NCBI RefSeq assembly: GCF_003600685.1
Contig: NZ_CP032084.1
Span: 2,914,001-2,978,000 of the forward strand
Direction of reading: 5' to 3'
Source: Achromobacter sp. B7
GTDB lineage: Bacteria; Pseudomonadota; Gammaproteobacteria; Burkholderiales; Burkholderiaceae_B
Length of the DNA stretch: 64,000 nucleotides
How positions within the stretch are numbered: the stretch's first letter is position 1; each line of letters begins with the position of its first letter. Positions 61,469 to 64,000 of the stretch are shown here, piece after piece. The translations under genes were made by a program, and so were the position numbers. The notes under the pieces were generated by a model. That model was not told the DNA's origin. It was given only the letters and a program-made list of their open reading frames with translations, and did no database searches.

Positions 61469-62473
61469 ATGGCAACTAGAACCATCTGGAAAGGGGCAAT
61501 TTCGTTTGGCCTCGTCCATATTCCGGTCGGCCTGCACACGGCGACCACGGACTCCGGCGTGGATTTCGATTGGCTGGACAAGCGCTCGATGGACCCGGTG
61601 GGCTACAAGCGCATCAATAAGCGGACCGGCAAGGAAATCGACAAGGACAACATCGTCAAGGGCGTGGAATACGAAGACGGCCAGTACGTCATCCTGTCGC
61701 CTGACGAAATCAACGACGCCTATCCGCGCACCACGCAAACCATCGAGATCCAGCAATTTGTGGATGCCGGCGACGTGCCGTTCGTCTACCTGGAGCGCCC
61801 CTATTACATCGCCCCCATCAACAAAGGGCAGAAGGTGTACGCCTTGCTGCGCGACACGCTGACCAAGACCGGCAAGATCGGCATCGCCAAGGTAGTGATC
61901 CAGACCAAGCAGCATCTGGCCGCGCTGATCCCGTCTGGCGACGCGCTGGTGCTGAACCTCATGCGGTGGGGCGACGAGGTCAAATCCATGGACGACCTGG
62001 ACCTGCCCAAGGCGGGCTCCAAGGCCATGTCGCCGAGCGCCAGCGAATTGAAAATGGCGCAGATGCTGGTCGAGGATATGGCGGGCAAATGGGACCCGGA
62101 GCAATACAAGGACGAGTTCAAGGCCGCCGTCATGGAGTTGGTGGACAAGAAGGTGAAGGCCGGCAAGACCGAAACGGTGATCGAGCCGCAAGAGGAAGCG
62201 CCCGCGTACGCGGATAACGTCATCGACCTGACGGAGTTGCTGCAACGCAGCCTGAAGGGTGGGGCAAAGAAGTCCGGCGACACGACCGGGGACGGCAACA
62301 AGGAAAAGCCCGCCGCGAAGAAATCGGCGTCGGGCAAGACACCATCGAAGAGCTCCGCGAAGACCGCCGCCAAATCCTCCGCCAAGACCGCCACAAAGTC
62401 GACCTCAAAGTCGGCCTCAAAGAAGACCACCAAGAGCGCGAAGACCTCGGCCCGGTCGCGCAAGGCGGCGTGA
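61469..62473 (+). CDS. ku: NHEJ end-binding protein Ku
   Basis: 334 residues. The bacterial Ku core occupies about 1-260 (RTIWKGAISFGLVHIPVGLHTAT, FVYLERPYYIAP, LAALIPSGDALVLNLMRWGDEV). The long C-terminal tail (from about 265) is nearly all Lys, Ser, Ala and Thr, as in other basic-tailed bacterial Ku proteins where it aids DNA binding. The homodimer binds double-strand break ends and recruits LigD. Starts an operon with ligD one base downstream, under a sigma-54-type promoter. Confidence 0.95.
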   Translation: MATRTIWKGAISFGLVHIPVGLHTATTDSGVDFDWLDKRSMDPVGYKRINKRTGKEIDKDNIVKGVEYEDGQYVILSPDEINDAYPRTTQTIEIQQFVDAGDVPFVYLERPYYIAPINKGQKVYALLRDTLTKTGKIGIAKVVIQTKQHLAALIPSGDALVLNLMRWGDEVKSMDDLDLPKAGSKAMSPSASELKMAQMLVEDMAGKWDPEQYKDEFKAAVMELVDKKVKAGKTETVIEPQEEAPAYADNVIDLTELLQRSLKGGAKKSGDTTGDGNKEKPAAKKSASGKTPSKSSAKTAAKSSAKTATKSTSKSASKKTTKSAKTSARSRKAA

Positions 62474-62474
62474 T

Positions 62475-64000
62475 ATGGCCGACAGCCTGAAAACCTATCG
62501 TCAAAAGCGCAATTTCCAGGTGACCTCCGAGCCGATGGAGGGCGGGCAGGCCAATGAGGAGGCGCGCGCGTTTGTGATCCAGAAGCATTGGGCCAGCCGG
62601 CTGCATTACGACTTTCGGCTGGAGCTGGATGGCGCCATGAAAAGCTGGGCGGTGCCCAAGGGGCCGTGCTTTGATCCGTCGGTCAAGCGCATGGCGGTGC
62701 AGGTCGAAGACCACCCCATTGCCTATAACCAGTTTGAAGGCCAGATACCCGAAGGGCAGTACGGCGCCGGCAAAGTCATCATCTGGGACGAGGGCGTGTG
62801 GGCCCCCGTGGGCGACGCCCGCAAAGGGTATCGCGAGGGCCACCTGAAGTTCGACCTGCAAGGCAAAAAGATGCAGGGGCGCTGGGCGCTGGTGCGCATG
62901 AAGGGCAAGGAAAGCGACAAACAGCCGCCCTGGCTGCTGATCAAAGACCGCGACGCCTATGCCCGCCCCGAACGCGAATTCAGCGTGGTCGACGAAATGC
63001 CGGACAGCGTGGTGCCGCTGCGTGACAACGCGGCCACCACCCAGCCCGCCGCTCGCCGGGCCACGCCCGACGCGCAGCAGCCAGGTTCGGACACGGATTC
63101 CGCCGCCGACGCCCGGCTGCCCGGCCGCCCGTCCGACTTGCCAGACACGTTCAAGCCCCAATTGGCCACGCTGGTCGAGGGGATGCCGCCCAACCCCGAC
63201 GAATGGCTGTACGAATTGAAGTTCGACGGCTACCGGCTGCTGGTGCGCATCGAGGGCGATTCGGTCAGGCTATACACCCGCAACGGTCACGACTGGAGCG
63301 CCAAGCTGCCGCACATCGTCCAGGCCTTTGCCAAGCTTCCCGCCAAATGGGCCTGGGTGGATGGCGAAGTGGTGGTGCTGAACGAGCAGGGTGTGCCCAG
63401 CTTTCAGGCGCTGCAAAACGCGTTCGACAACGACCGCACTGGCGACATCGTCTTTTACGCCTTCGACTTGCCCTATATCGGCTTGCGAGACCTGCGCGAC
63501 GAACCGCTGACCGTGCGTCGCGACCTGCTCGCGCAGCTGATGGAAACCGCTGACGACGACCACCTGCGCTTTAGCGCGGCCTTCAAGGAAGCGCCGTCGA
63601 ACCTGGTGGCCTCGGCCTGCAAGATGGGGCTGGAAGGCATCATGGCCAAGCGGCCGTCGGCGCCCTATGTGTCGCGGCGCACGGACAGCTGGCTGAAGAT
63701 CAAGTGCGCGCAGCGGCAGGAATTCGTCATCGTCGGGTACACCGCGCCGCAGGGCTCCCGGGAAGGGCTGGGTGCGCTGTTGCTGGCGGTGCATGAAGAC
63801 GATGGCTCGCTGCGCTATGCGGGCAAGGTCGGCACCGGTTTTGATACGCAGGGCCTGCTTACCTTGCACAAACAGCTTGCCGCCCTCCAGACCGACAAAA
63901 AAACGGTCAGTGGCGCGCAGGCCAGCGGCGTGCAGTGGGTCAAGCCTGAGCTGGTGGCCGAGGTCTCGTTCAGCGAATGGACCAGCGGCGGGCATATCCG
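62475..64000 (+). CDS. ligD: ATP-dependent DNA ligase LigD, N-terminal part (cut by window edge)
   Basis: The first 508 residues; the gene continues beyond the window. N-terminal 3'-phosphoesterase domain (about 30-165) with HWASRLHYDFRLEL and EDHPIAY, whose His residues bind the metal, a linker (about 170-220), then the ligase nucleotidyltransferase domain with the adenylation Lys in YELKFDGYRLL, WVDGEVVVLN, EGIMAKRPS and WLKIKC. The order PE-ligase predicts a C-terminal polymerase domain as in Pseudomonas LigD. ATG 62475 follows the ku stop by one base. Confidence 0.95.
   Translation, partial: MADSLKTYRQKRNFQVTSEPMEGGQANEEARAFVIQKHWASRLHYDFRLELDGAMKSWAVPKGPCFDPSVKRMAVQVEDHPIAYNQFEGQIPEGQYGAGKVIIWDEGVWAPVGDARKGYREGHLKFDLQGKKMQGRWALVRMKGKESDKQPPWLLIKDRDAYARPEREFSVVDEMPDSVVPLRDNAATTQPAARRATPDAQQPGSDTDSAADARLPGRPSDLPDTFKPQLATLVEGMPPNPDEWLYELKFDGYRLLVRIEGDSVRLYTRNGHDWSAKLPHIVQAFAKLPAKWAWVDGEVVVLNEQGVPSFQALQNAFDNDRTGDIVFYAFDLPYIGLRDLRDEPLTVRRDLLAQLMETADDDHLRFSAAFKEAPSNLVASACKMGLEGIMAKRPSAPYVSRRTDSWLKIKCAQRQEFVIVGYTAPQGSREGLGALLLAVHEDDGSLRYAGKVGTGFDTQGLLTLHKQLAALQTDKKTVSGAQASGVQWVKPELVAEVSFSEWTSGGHI

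Overview
The window is GC-rich, gene-dense bacterial chromosome. Gene content points to a betaproteobacterium of the Alcaligenaceae, most likely Achromobacter (or Bordetella-like): a Porin_4-type trimeric porin, a FlhD homologue, a VasX-type T6SS effector, and sigma-54 machinery. The genus is an inference from gene content; there is no 16S rRNA here. I recognised no tRNA, rRNA, CRISPR array or complete insertion sequence.

Layout. 1-4475: a type VI secretion island read leftward (vgrG, DUF4123 chaperone, start of a VasX-type effector) and an orphan flhD-like gene. 4930-12932: a cytoplasmic hybrid histidine kinase, a small exported protein, and a regulatory module made of an rpoN (sigma-54) homologue, a sensor-less sigma-54 activator on the same strand and a divergent NtrC-type response regulator. 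12945-19289: a dense run of small stress-type genes (CsbD, DUF883, DUF378, DUF3309, a general-stress SDR, a Csp/DUF326 Cys-rich protein, several disordered hydrophilic proteins) with topoisomerase IB. 19566-34911: hydroxyacid dehydrogenase, UspA, FUSC transporter, EAL phosphodiesterase, DUF748 protein, SulP transporter, a three-subunit FAD dehydrogenase operon and a TerC-CorC protein. 35165-46999: ordinary metabolism, transport and regulators (azoreductase, MocR, chromate transporter, two MFS exporters, MarR, TetR). 47106-61022: porin, diguanylate cyclase, a tyrosine recombinase divergent from a KfrA-like protein, hipBA-like pair, Rrf2 regulator, exported methyltransferase, APC permease. 61469-64000: the NHEJ pair ku-ligD, cut by the window edge.

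The main result is a set of sixteen sequences fitting the sigma-54 -24/-12 promoter (GG[C/A]ACG-N4-TTGC; thirteen strong, three weaker). All lie between genes, and fifteen face a start codon at a sensible distance. They precede the rpoN homologue itself, vgrG, most of the small stress genes, the SDR, topoisomerase IB and the ku-ligD operon. Several sit back to back between divergent genes. The downstream genes resemble what alphaproteobacteria place under EcfG and enterics under RpoS. I infer a sigma-54-driven general-stress and DNA-repair regulon, with its own sigma factor and activators encoded at 8747-12932. I do not know of a description of such a regulon. It is a prediction from promoter sequence only.
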